Below are positions 1 to 6,652 of a DNA stretch of 7,036 bases, in pieces. The notes below the pieces were generated by a model. It was not told the DNA's origin, did not search any database, and was given only the letters and a program-made list of their open reading frames with translations. The position numbers and the translations under genes are program-made. The DNA is from an uncultured Armatimonadota bacterium. Lineage in GTDB: Bacteria; Armatimonadota; Fimbriimonadia; Fimbriimonadales; Fimbriimonadaceae. The DNA is taken from positions 1 to 7,036 of the forward strand of contig CAMLEL010000123.1 in the NCBI GenBank assembly GCA_946478935.1, written 5' to 3'. Each line of letters opens with the position of its first letter. Position 1 is the first letter of the stretch.

Positions 1-1476
1 CGATTTAACGAGCGTTTTCACGGAGGCAATCATTGAGCTGATTGGGTCTGCGCTCAGCGTGCCCAGTGCGCTCGATTCCCAGGTTTCCGGCCTGCCCGGT
101 AAATTGTGGTGAAGAATTTGGGCCATGAATTCAGCGGGGCTTAACCCCAAATAAATCAACATTCGAATGTTAAGTTCTTTTGGATTCAACTCGATAGTAT
201 GATCGTTAGTTGGCGTCGATCCAAGGTCGGACAAAATTAGGTCAGGCATAGCAACATTGAGATTGATCGGCCCGTATTTTGGCCACGGTACGAGTCTCTT
301 TGTGGCTTCATACTCGCTGGGATTGGGTTCCTTGAGTTTTTGCTCCAATGCGGCTCGCAGAGTCTGAGTTTCTCGCTCTTCCGGCATAGTAACCAAAAGC
401 TCCGGCGAGTCATGCGGTTCGGTGCCTGCTTCATAGGGATTGGTTTGCCCATCGGTCAATGGCCTGGGTTCGGGCAGATGACCAGCCCGCGGTTTACCCT
501 GCAAGTGTTCTGCAAAAAAGGCATAGGCGGCCTCTCGCATCCGCCGGTTGTAATCATGTCGACCCTCTACGATCTCGAGTCTAACAGCATCCTGGGCTTT
601 GAAAGGCTTGTAGATGGCGCGGAGCTTCTCAAGAGACTTGTGGTGCCCACTTTCTGGAAACTCGGGGTCGTCGGACGCGCCGATCAGACAAACCGGGGCC
701 GGGGCGCGCATCGCGAGCACGTCCGCCCGATCGCCAATGTCCATCACTTGCGGAAGGTGGTTGCAAAAACAGCCATTGTTCGGCATGATCTCCATGCTTG
801 TGGCCGCACAGACCGGCGCTGCCGCCTGAATTCGCTCGTCATATGCGAAGGCGTACAAGGTGGCCGTGCCGCCTCCGCTGCAACCGGTGATTCCTACCCG
901 CTTCGAGTCGATCTCGGAACGTGTTTCGCAATAATCCAGACCCCTCACCAGATCCCAGACATACTGCCCTTGCACGGGTGCTCCCATGGTCAGCCAGGGA
1001 TCGTCATGGGTGCCCATCGCTCGGCGCTCGTTCTGTTCGTTGTCGTCCCAACTGTATCCAGGGGAATCGACCAATAGGCAGGCAAAGCCCAGCAACGAGA
1101 GTCCGATGCCCAACGCCTGAACGACGGGAGTCGACTTCTTGAATTCGAAGTGTCCGTGCGGAGATAAAATCAGCGGGAACGGCCCCGGGCCCTCAGGCAG
1201 GTAAAGGTGAGCCGTCACCAAGATGTTGGGACGAGACTCGTAGCGAATCTTTTCGATTCGGTAGCCCGGTCTGGCAATGACTCCCGTCACGCGTGCGGAA
1301 AGTTCTGTGCGCGGGGGTTCGGGATGGAGTCCGAGGGTTTTCGCAAGAAGCAGGCGCTGATCGGCCAGGCGCTTTTCATGGTCGGCCCGACTACGAGGCG
1401 GTTTGCGTGCCGCAAGTTCTTTCACGCGGGATTCCAGCATGCGATTCAAAGCCGCGTAGTCCATCGATTCGAGCAT
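1..1476 (-). CDS. Alpha/beta hydrolase (acetylxylan-esterase/dienelactone-hydrolase-like), 3' end beyond the window
   Basis: An open frame of 492 codons runs from an ATG at 1476 to the left edge without a stop, so the C-terminus is missing. After a charged helical N-terminus (residues 1-55) comes an alpha/beta-hydrolase fold: strand and oxyanion region PLILSPHGH near 101-109, the nucleophile elbow GCSGGG with Ser200, a likely acid Asp in GASDDPEF (269/270) and the catalytic His307 in GRHDYN. The order Ser-Asp-His and the spacing are normal for the fold. There is no signal peptide, so it is probably cytoplasmic. It probably hydrolyses an ester; the substrate cannot be told. Residues after about 345 no longer look like the hydrolase core and continue out of the window, suggesting a second domain. 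An alternative start is ATG 1464. No Shine-Dalgarno is seen before either start. It is divergent from ispH, 55 bp away. Confidence 0.85.
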   Translation of the reverse strand, partial: MLESMDYAALNRMLESRVKELAARKPPRSRADHEKRLADQRLLLAKTLGLHPEPPRTELSARVTGVIARPGYRIEKIRYESRPNILVTAHLYLPEGPGPFPLILSPHGHFEFKKSTPVVQALGIGLSLLGFACLLVDSPGYSWDDNEQNERRAMGTHDDPWLTMGAPVQGQYVWDLVRGLDYCETRSEIDSKRVGITGCSGGGTATLYAFAYDERIQAAAPVCAATSMEIMPNNGCFCNHLPQVMDIGDRADVLAMRAPAPVCLIGASDDPEFPESGHHKSLEKLRAIYKPFKAQDAVRLEIVEGRHDYNRRMREAAYAFFAEHLQGKPRAGHLPEPRPLTDGQTNPYEAGTEPHDSPELLVTMPEERETQTLRAALEQKLKEPNPSEYEATKRLVPWPKYGPINLNVAMPDLILSDLGSTPTNDHTIELNPKELNIRMLIYLGLSPAEFMAQILHHNLPGRPETWESSALGTLSADPISSMIASVKTLVKS

Positions 1477-1520
1477 ACACCGAACGGCTGCCAATCCTGG
1501 GTTCAGAAGCCTGCCAACGG

Positions 1521-1526
1521 TACAAT
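1521..1526 (+). promoter_or_regulatory. -10-like box TACAAT of ispH, probably giving a leaderless mRNA
   Basis: TACAAT matches the sigma70 -10 consensus at five of six positions and ends five bases before the GTG start at 1532. A transcript from it would begin at or next to the start codon. There is no Shine-Dalgarno in this stretch and no convincing -35 box 16-18 bp upstream. The same box with a six-base gap precedes the cvfB start. The role as a promoter is inferred. Confidence 0.5.
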
Positions 1527-1531
1527 AAGCC

Positions 1532-2476
1532 GTGAAGCAAATCCTGCTTGCCGCTCCCAGAGGGTTTTGCGCAGGCGTCGCCTATGCGATCGAGGTGGTC
1601 GATTTGGCGCTCAAAATCCATGGCGCTCCCATTTATGTGCGCCATGCGATCGTGCACAACGAGTGGGTCGTGCGCTCCTTTGAGGAGCGCGGCGTCATTT
1701 TTGTGGAAGACATTGGGGATATTCCGCCAGGTTCTGTCGTGGTCTACTCTGCACATGGAGTCTCACCAAAGGTCCGGACAGAATCCGCTGAGCGAAACCT
1801 GACCATCATCGACGCGACTTGTCCGTTGGTCACCAAAGTCCACAACGAGGCGCGGCACTTTGCCCGTAAGGACTTCTTCATGATCTACATCGGGCACGAG
1901 GGTCACGTGGAGGCAGAGGGAACCATGGGCGAGGCTCCCGGCCGCATGGTCTTGGTGGAGACCCCCGAGGATGCGGAACGCCTGGAGATTCCGCACTATG
2001 AGAACTTGGCGGTCCTGACCCAAACAACGTTAAGCGTGGACGAAGTCCGAGCGACCATGGATGTGCTGAAGCGACGTTTTCCCCACTTGCAGACTCCACC
2101 CAAAGAGGATATTTGCTACGCCACCACCAACCGTCAGGCTGCCATCCGGCAAATGGCGCCAAGGTGCGATCTGGTTCTGGTGGTCGGCTCACAAACCAGT
2201 TCAAATTCCAACCGTCTGCGTGAAGTGGCCGAGTCGCTGGGGGCCGAAGCTCATCTCATCATGTCACCGGAAGATATTGAGGAATCGTGGCGAACGGAAT
2301 ACCCGGTCGTTGGCATCACATCCGGCGCATCCACGCCTGAACGTTTGGTTGAGGACATCATCGGAGAACTTCTCCGGGAGCGGGAAGGCGTTCCGGTAGA
2401 GACCGTGGAAGCTGTTCGCGAGGATGTGACATTCAAACCGAGCCGAGATCTTGTCCAGCTGGCCATGAAGAAGTAA
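1532..2476 (+). CDS. ispH: 4-hydroxy-3-methylbut-2-enyl diphosphate reductase (IspH/LytB)
   Basis: A complete 314-residue protein with a GTG start. IspH is the cytoplasmic [4Fe-4S] enzyme that makes IPP and DMAPP from HMBPP in the last step of the MEP isoprenoid pathway. The three cluster cysteines are present: Cys13 (PRGFCAGV), Cys97 (DATCPLV) and Cys195 (DICYATTNRQ). Substrate-pocket residues are also visible: His42 (IVHNEWV), His75 (SAHGVSP), His125 and Glu127 (GHEGHVEAEGT), the TQTTLS motif at 163-168, the SSNSNRL motif at 223-229 and TSGASTPE at 263-270. The length is normal for the family. GHVEA replaces the commoner GHPE(V) form, a small variation near an active-site Glu that is itself retained. 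The start is fixed by the conserved N-terminus beginning MKQILLAAPRGFCAGV. It stands alone on its strand and converges on the lipoprotein/pilin pair. Confidence 0.97.
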   Translation: MKQILLAAPRGFCAGVAYAIEVVDLALKIHGAPIYVRHAIVHNEWVVRSFEERGVIFVEDIGDIPPGSVVVYSAHGVSPKVRTESAERNLTIIDATCPLVTKVHNEARHFARKDFFMIYIGHEGHVEAEGTMGEAPGRMVLVETPEDAERLEIPHYENLAVLTQTTLSVDEVRATMDVLKRRFPHLQTPPKEDICYATTNRQAAIRQMAPRCDLVLVVGSQTSSNSNRLREVAESLGAEAHLIMSPEDIEESWRTEYPVVGITSGASTPERLVEDIIGELLREREGVPVETVEAVREDVTFKPSRDLVQLAMKK

Positions 2477-2507
2477 GCGCGGCGATCGACTATACGATCG
2501 CCGCGCT
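2476..2507. terminator. Perfect 13-bp-arm hairpin between convergent genes (putative bidirectional terminator)
   Basis: Arms at 2476-2488 and 2495-2507 (AGCGCGGCGATCG and its exact reverse complement) flank a six-base loop ACTATA. The first base is the last base of the ispH stop codon TAA. On the other strand it lies 12 bp beyond the lipoprotein stop at 2520. It is very GC-rich and stable, but there is no T-run on either side, so it is not a textbook intrinsic terminator. Termination or 3'-end protection for both convergent transcripts is the likely role. Confidence 0.7.
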
Positions 2508-2519
2508 GTAACTCTGGGA

Positions 2520-2678
2520 CTAGCCTTCGCCGTCCCTTTCTCGACTTGTGGTTCCCGGTTTACCGGGTGCCCCAGATGGTGCAGTCACTGCTTGTGAAGC
2601 GGGTTCCTCTTTCGGCCCGCAAGCTTGAATTACAGTACTCGCAACGAGCACAACCAGGATGAATCGAACTACTTGCAT
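2520..2678 (-). CDS. Small lipoprotein, 52 residues, overlapping the prepilin gene
   Basis: The frame starts at ATG 2678, overlaps the last 10 bases of the prepilin gene (ATGCAAGTAG holds both its start and the pilin stop) and ends at TAG 2522-2520. Residues 1-19 form a short lipoprotein signal peptide: MQVVR, then a hydrophobic core [12 protein letters not shown], then the lipobox-like IQAC with Cys20. The mature part, only 33 residues, is hydrophilic and rich in Pro, Gly, Ala, Ser and Glu (from CGPKEEP onward), with no fold expected. A GGAG ten bases before the ATG (2692-2689) gives a ribosome binding site, so translation is probably coupled to the pilin. Gln at the -2 position of the lipobox is slightly unusual. 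The function is unknown; an envelope role with the pilin is inferred only from the overlap. Confidence 0.72.
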   Translation of the reverse strand: MQVVRFILVVLVASTVIQACGPKEEPASQAVTAPSGAPGKPGTTSRERDGEG

Positions 2679-3631
2679 ACGACGTTCGCTCCAAAGTTAT
2701 AGTCGTATTCGTGGTCCGGTCGGAAGAAGCTCGCGTAGCGAACCGTGGAACCTGGCGTGAAGCATCGGTGAACGCTCCACCACTGTCCATTGGTGTTGTA
2801 TTGGCGGAAAGGATCGTCGTAAGACCGCACTTCCTGCGAGGTCCCCGCTTGCACCGCTCCACTGGGATTCATATTGCGGAATCGAGCGGACGTATCCGTT
2901 GCTACAAACGTCATGCCCTTGCCATGAATCCACACTGTGTCCTGGGATGTGATATAGGGTCCCCAGACCGCATCGCCCAAAGTGCTGGCCGGTGCGCCCG
3001 CCTGTGGCATCCCGCTCGGATTGAATCGGCAGGCCGCAGTCGTAAAGGCGCTGCAGCGTAGTGCCGGGTTGGCGTCACCATATCCGCGAACGTTCATCTT
3101 GAACTCGCCCTGCCACAGCAGCGGCGTTTTGCTGACCTGGTTCACGGCCGTCGCCGACCAAGTGGTGAGCAGCCCATTCATCGTGAAGTTGGAGTTGTAG
3201 ATCTTGCCTCCGACCGGATTCGAATAGTTGACTCCGGGAACGTTCAGCAAGGGAGTACCGACGGATTCGAGCAGTTGATAGTTTTTCCGATAGGGTTCGG
3301 TCGAGTTCTGCCAGACGACCGTGTCGTCTTCGGGGAACGCGTCCCAACCCGCGGGAATCGCCGGATAGTAGTTCCAAAGGATTGCGCCGGGGATCCCGGT
3401 CTGCGTGCCGAATCGGTCGTCGACAGGTTGGGCGATCGGGAAAAGGTCGTCGTAATCGGTTGTGTAGATGATCATTGCCGTAGCGGACTGTTTGGCATTC
3501 GACAAGGTCGAAGTCTTTTTCGCCGCCTCTTTGGCCTGAGCAAAAACAGGGAATAGTATCGCGGCAAGTATCGCGATAATGGCAATAACGACTAGCAGCT
3601 CAATGAGCGTGAAGCCGGCACGATATTTCAT
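2669..3631 (-). CDS. Prepilin-type N-terminal cleavage/methylation domain protein (type II/IV pseudopilin-like)
   Basis: A 320-residue protein beginning MKYRAG, then [18 protein letters not shown]. The class III signal has a prepilin peptidase cleavage site after Gly6, Phe7 as the methylated residue, Glu11 (Glu5 of the mature protein) and a hydrophobic helix to about residue 29. The following [15 protein letters not shown] and TTDYDDLFP are the typical Armatimonadota prepilin sequence. The rest is a large extracytoplasmic domain rich in Asn, Gly, Thr and aromatic residues, with four Cys (in ALRCSAF, AACRFN, HRCFTP and the C-terminal VVCK) that could form disulfides. The start at 3631 is chosen because GAGGTGG lies six bases upstream and the signal starts there; the longer frame from ATG 3664 would begin inside the predicted -10 box. 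It is the first gene of a pair with the small lipoprotein. Whether it builds a pilus, a pseudopilus or a surface protein cannot be decided. Confidence 0.93.
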   Translation of the reverse strand: MKYRAGFTLIELLVVIAIIAILAAILFPVFAQAKEAAKKTSTLSNAKQSATAMIIYTTDYDDLFPIAQPVDDRFGTQTGIPGAILWNYYPAIPAGWDAFPEDDTVVWQNSTEPYRKNYQLLESVGTPLLNVPGVNYSNPVGGKIYNSNFTMNGLLTTWSATAVNQVSKTPLLWQGEFKMNVRGYGDANPALRCSAFTTAACRFNPSGMPQAGAPASTLGDAVWGPYITSQDTVWIHGKGMTFVATDTSARFRNMNPSGAVQAGTSQEVRSYDDPFRQYNTNGQWWSVHRCFTPGSTVRYASFFRPDHEYDYNFGANVVCK

Positions 3632-3637
3632 TGTCTT

Positions 3638-3644
3638 CCACCTC
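3638..3644 (-). promoter_or_regulatory. Ribosome binding site of the prepilin gene
   Basis: GAGGTGG on the minus strand ends six bases before ATG 3631. It is the strongest Shine-Dalgarno sequence in the window and decides the pilin start in favour of [11 protein letters not shown] over the upstream ATG at 3664. Confidence 0.8.
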
Positions 3645-3662
3645 TCGTTTGGAATCCCTTGC

Positions 3663-3692
3663 ATCTTAACACTGAGAATGTGGAATTGCCAA
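3663..3692 (-). promoter_or_regulatory. Sigma70-type promoter of the prepilin-lipoprotein pair
   Basis: On the minus strand, -35 TTGGCA (3692-3687) and -10 TAAGAT (3668-3663) are separated by 18 bp. Transcription would start near 3656, leaving a leader of about 25 bases that contains the GAGGTGG ribosome site. The -35 overlaps the -35 of the divergent promoter by five of six bases. Confidence 0.55.
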
Positions 3693-3715
3693 GAAAATTA
3701 CATCGGCATTACATT
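3686..3715 (+). promoter_or_regulatory. Sigma70-type promoter of the 278-residue protein gene
   Basis: On the plus strand, -35 TTGCCA (3686-3691) and -10 TACATT (3710-3715) are separated by 18 bp. The start of transcription would be near 3722, about 20 bases before ATG 3743. There is no good Shine-Dalgarno next to that ATG. Confidence 0.55.
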
Positions 3716-3716
3716 G

Positions 3717-3737
3717 GGAGATAACCGAGTAATCTCC
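3717..3737 (+). repeat. Inverted repeat GGAGAT-N9-ATCTCC in the short leader
   Basis: Six-base perfect arms (3717-3722 and 3732-3737) are separated by AACCGAGTA. It sits at the predicted transcription start of the gene at 3743 and ends five bases before its ATG. It could be an operator or a weak leader hairpin; a 6-bp repeat alone may be chance. Confidence 0.35.
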
Positions 3738-3742
3738 AGTTC

Positions 3743-4579
3743 ATGCGATTGCCATGGCAGAAGAAGGAGCCTCCAGTCGATGCCGTAAAACGGCGGGCGG
3801 CAGTGGTCCCCAAGACTTACAAATTCGAATTTGGAACCATGGTCACCGAAAACAACTTGACGGTGAACAGCGTCTCCACGCATTTCGTAACGCTGCAAGT
3901 CCTGAACCCCGGAGAAACCGCGCAGAGCATTTCGAAGTTTCAGCCTGGCACCGTTAACTTTGGCGGCGAAGTGTTCACGCCCGAGGAGTCAAAGGCTCGG
4001 AATCTGCAGCGCGTTCAGTTCAACGCCCCGAACTGGGTCGGCGTGATCGTTTGCGCCGACGGTGTGGTGTATTACGATCACGTGGAACTGCCGGTATGGG
4101 TCGACGAATCTCGGCAAAAGATTCTTGGCGTGGATGTGGACCAAATGCTCCAGGAAATGGAGCCCGAGCGCCAAAAGGCAAGCGAGATTTGGGGCGAAAC
4201 CGAGGGCCCTTTCGCCCTGTATTTCCAAATCAAGCAGCTGCCAGCAGCGATTGCGGATACCGGCAAGATGCTCGGATCGCTCCCCGGAACTTGGCTTGGG
4301 GCGATGAAGGAGATGGTCGCAGATATGAAAGGTCAGGGGCCACCGCCGGAACCTCTTCCAGATCATATGCGCCCAGACCTGTCCCAATATCAGCCGGTCG
4401 AGGGCATCGACTTTGAGACATACGTGTTGCTGAGCGCCAAGCCTGACAAGATCCAAGAGCTTGGCATCCCCACGGAGAATTGGCAGGCGGCAAGCAAAGA
4501 GTGGACCGCCCGCATGATGAAGGATTGGAAACTCGGAGCTCAGTACGGCAATGATGTAGAACGGCTACGGAAGACCTAA
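3743..4579 (+). CDS. Uncharacterised 278-residue cytoplasmic protein
   Basis: I do not recognise this gene with certainty. It starts at ATG 3743 with a basic tail (MRLPWQKKEPPVDAVKRR); there is no signal peptide or membrane segment, so it is probably cytoplasmic. Residues about 25-125 look beta-rich (KFEFGTMVTENN, HFVTLQVLNPGE, VGVIVCADGVVYYDHVELPVWVD). Residues about 130-195 are mostly helical and acidic to amphipathic. A Pro-rich linker (GQGPPPEPLPDHMRP, 198-211) leads to a compact C-terminal segment at 217-278 with the pattern EGIDFETYV, ENWQAASKEWTARMMKDW and a Tyr-Gly near the end. That segment resembles a short Trp-containing domain seen at the C-terminus of various uncharacterised bacterial proteins (DUF6620-like is my impression, unverified). 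It is transcribed away from the pilin pair and converges on cvfB with a 12-bp gap. Confidence 0.8.
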   Translation: MRLPWQKKEPPVDAVKRRAAVVPKTYKFEFGTMVTENNLTVNSVSTHFVTLQVLNPGETAQSISKFQPGTVNFGGEVFTPEESKARNLQRVQFNAPNWVGVIVCADGVVYYDHVELPVWVDESRQKILGVDVDQMLQEMEPERQKASEIWGETEGPFALYFQIKQLPAAIADTGKMLGSLPGTWLGAMKEMVADMKGQGPPPEPLPDHMRPDLSQYQPVEGIDFETYVLLSAKPDKIQELGIPTENWQAASKEWTARMMKDWKLGAQYGNDVERLRKT

Positions 4580-4591
4580 TGCCTTCGCCAC

Positions 4592-5425
4592 TCAAGACTG
4601 AACCAGGCGGATTCCATCTTCCTCTACCTGGATCTTTCCTTCCCGGTACAAGGTTCCAATCAACTTCTTGAAGCTTGCTTTGCTCAACCCAAACACGCGT
4701 TGGATTTCTGCTGGCGATGACCGGTCGGAGTAGGGAAGCGCCCCGCCGTTTTCCTCCAGCGCAGTCAAGATCCGCTCGCGTTCCCCCAAGATTCCAGCGA
4801 ATCCTTGAGGCCGCAACGAGAGAGCAATCTTATGGTCGCGCGGCCGAATTTGCTTGATGTAGGCAGTTCTCTTCTCGCCGATCGACAGAGAATCCACGTG
4901 CTCGTCGTTATAGAGAAAACCGCGCGCAACCCCATCGACGATCGCAGAAAATGCGTCCGGCGACCGACCCGTGATCATCACTTCTACACGTTGACCGACC
5001 GTGAAATCCGCCCCGCCGCTCGGAAGGAACCGTCCCAACCGAGCCGAAGCCGCAACCCGGTTTGAGACCTCATCCAAGTACACCCGAACTAAATGAGTTT
5101 CACCCGAGCGCATCGGAAATGGCTGCTCTCGAATCGGACAGAACAGGTCCTTATCCAGGCCCCAATCCAAAAACGCACCGGCTCTGGTGATACTTGCGAC
5201 TCTCATCGCCGCGAAGTCGCCAACCGTCGCCAGCGGCTTTCTCAACGTTGCGACGGGGCGATCCTCAGAGTCTGTGTAAATGAAGGCGTTCAGTCTGTGC
5301 CCATAACGCAGCCCCGGCGGACACTCCTTGCGCGGCAGCAAAACGGTTGACTCCTCATCGCCCAAGTAATAGCCATGAGGCGTCTCCTTCACTGCGACCA
5401 ACTCTTGGAACTCTCCAATTCGCAT
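4592..5425 (-). CDS. cvfB: CvfB-family S1-domain RNA-binding protein
   Basis: A 277-residue protein from ATG 5425. The N-terminus MRIGEFQELVAV with GYYLGDEESTVLLPRKECP (first S1-like domain, about 1-62), then VGDFAAMRVASITRAGAFLDWGLDKDLFCPIREQ (second S1 domain, about 66-130), a third S1-like domain at about 140-205 (VGQRVEVMI, GFLYNDEHVDSLSIGEKRTAYIKQIRPRDHKI) and a C-terminal winged helix at 215-277 (FGLSKASFKKLIGTLYREGKI) match the CvfB/YitL family in order and length. In staphylococci CvfB binds RNA and affects virulence-gene expression; the role here is unknown. A TTG at 5446, directly after the hipA stop, would add seven residues, but homologues begin at MRIGEF and a TACAAT box lies between. 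It is last in the apparent hipB-hipA-cvfB run. Confidence 0.9.
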   Translation of the reverse strand: MRIGEFQELVAVKETPHGYYLGDEESTVLLPRKECPPGLRYGHRLNAFIYTDSEDRPVATLRKPLATVGDFAAMRVASITRAGAFLDWGLDKDLFCPIREQPFPMRSGETHLVRVYLDEVSNRVAASARLGRFLPSGGADFTVGQRVEVMITGRSPDAFSAIVDGVARGFLYNDEHVDSLSIGEKRTAYIKQIRPRDHKIALSLRPQGFAGILGERERILTALEENGGALPYSDRSSPAEIQRVFGLSKASFKKLIGTLYREGKIQVEEDGIRLVQS

Positions 5426-5431
5426 AGCTAG

Positions 5432-5437
5432 ATTGTA
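5432..5437 (-). promoter_or_regulatory. -10-like box TACAAT before cvfB
   Basis: On the minus strand TACAAT ends six bases before ATG 5425, in the 21-bp gap after the hipA stop. No Shine-Dalgarno is present in the gap. The arrangement copies that before ispH and suggests an internal promoter producing a leaderless cvfB mRNA. No clear -35 box is seen. Confidence 0.45.
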
Positions 5438-5446
5438 TTGGAGCAA

Positions 5447-6652
5447 TTAGTCATCGCGCCTGAGAGAGTCCACCCGATCTTGCATGAGATTTTGAGCGCG
5501 CTGAACATCTTTGGGCTCGTGTGGCAGTTCCGCCACTCTTTCGATCCATGGCTCGTACAGCTTGATCAACTTCTGAATCGAGCTTCGAATGATCGGTTCG
5601 GGCACGCCAAACCGATCGCCGAATCTCACGAAGTCTGAAACCCGGAATCGGTCATCTTTCGCGTCGATTTTCAACGTCATCCGTGTAAGCAATGAAGGAT
5701 AGAGGGCAGTGCAAATCAGGTCATAGCAGGGGGTTTGGCGAGTGATCTCCGGGGAAAGGGTTCGGTAAATGCTGATGTTTTTGGCGTGGAGATCGGCATT
5801 TGCCATGACGTAGGCAAATACGTATCGGCGAATGAACTCCAGCGCTTCTGGTATGGGCGCTGTAACCGACTCGGAGATCGCTTGTGCAACCAGCCGGGAA
5901 GAGAGCCGGGCTCGGTCGGCAGGATAAGCATTGCATAACTGGCAGCCGTCTTCCTGATGAAGCCGCGAGATCGCGCCGTTCCGAGACCGCAGTCGGTCGA
6001 ACCTTTGGATGAGAAGTCCAGAAACCCCACGGATGTCGTGCAGCAGTTTGATCCGCGGCGTTGCCAACCCACAAGCCTTGGCCACCCCGTTGAAGAAATG
6101 CTCATTCTCTACAAGATGAGGATACGAGGGTGGCGACAGCTTAAGAATCGAACTCGATGTCGCTGTGGACAGCGGCAGCGAAATGGTCGCATCGCTGACT
6201 GAGAACTTCTCTTGAACACCCGGAATGGATGCGTCGCCAAAACCGCTCGGGGCTTCATCCAGCAACGCCCGGAAATCCGTTTTGGGGAGGCTGCGAGTCG
6301 AAGTGTAGAGTGCGGCAGGCTGCCACGCTTTGCCTTCCGGCACGGCAAAGACATCGCCGATGCAGTCGATTCCTGCCTCGACAAGCAAGCTGAACATGTC
6401 GCTTGGTGAGGTTTGCGCGCGAACAATCAAGGCATTCAACCGCGCTCCCTCGGGGAGTAGATTTGCAAAAAACGGAGGCAGGTTGTCACCCCTCGTCTCA
6501 ATCGGTTCGCCAACCGGCAGGTGACGCGCTATTGCCTGTCCAGAGTATTCGGGCAAGTACTGAAACCGGCAGCCGGATGGAGTTCGCTCCAGCGTTGCGA
6601 CAGGGTCCCGATCGCGGTAAACATCGAGGCGCTCGACTTCAGTCGTCCGCAT
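5447..6652 (-). CDS. hipA: HipA-family serine/threonine kinase toxin
   Basis: A complete 401-residue protein, slightly shorter than the 440-residue E. coli HipA. The N-terminal subdomain holds LPPFFANLLPEGARLNALI (58-76). The kinase core has the P-loop segment ASIPGVQEKFSV (141-152), with Ser142 aligning to the E. coli autophosphorylation serine (Ser150), the ATP lysine Lys171 (SILKLSP), the hinge LLIQRFDR, the catalytic loop ANADLHAKN with Asp287 and Asn292, and the metal-binding Asp311 (TPCYDLICTALYP). All catalytic residues are kept, so it should be active. HipA kinases phosphorylate glutamyl-tRNA synthetase in E. coli, stalling translation and giving persistence; the target here is not known. 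Its ATG overlaps the end of the antitoxin gene by 14 bp, and a GAGG lies 12 bases upstream. Confidence 0.93.
   Translation of the reverse strand: MRTTEVERLDVYRDRDPVATLERTPSGCRFQYLPEYSGQAIARHLPVGEPIETRGDNLPPFFANLLPEGARLNALIVRAQTSPSDMFSLLVEAGIDCIGDVFAVPEGKAWQPAALYTSTRSLPKTDFRALLDEAPSGFGDASIPGVQEKFSVSDATISLPLSTATSSSILKLSPPSYPHLVENEHFFNGVAKACGLATPRIKLLHDIRGVSGLLIQRFDRLRSRNGAISRLHQEDGCQLCNAYPADRARLSSRLVAQAISESVTAPIPEALEFIRRYVFAYVMANADLHAKNISIYRTLSPEITRQTPCYDLICTALYPSLLTRMTLKIDAKDDRFRVSDFVRFGDRFGVPEPIIRSSIQKLIKLYEPWIERVAELPHEPKDVQRAQNLMQDRVDSLRRDD

Noticed and set aside
340..1077. A 245-codon plus-strand open frame
   Set aside because: It lies wholly antisense to the alpha/beta hydrolase, which has a clear Ser200/His307 catalytic pattern; the plus-strand product has no recognisable domain.
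1391..1756. A 121-codon minus-strand frame across the hydrolase-ispH junction
   Set aside because: It is antisense to the conserved N-terminus of IspH and out of frame with the hydrolase, with no recognisable protein features.
2553..2568. Inverted repeat CCCGGT-TT-ACCGGG inside the lipoprotein gene as a terminator
   Set aside because: The loop is only two bases, there is no T-run, and it lies inside the coding frame (Pro-Gly-Lys-Pro-Gly codons), which explains the symmetry.
3632..3664. An 11-residue longer prepilin start at ATG 3664
   Set aside because: That ATG lies in the predicted -10 box, lacks a ribosome site and puts extra residues before a normal class III signal; ATG 3631 has GAGGTGG at six bases.
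5426..5446. TTG start for cvfB directly after the hipA stop
   Set aside because: The conserved family N-terminus begins MRIGEF at 5425, and the extra seven codons contain the TACAAT box.
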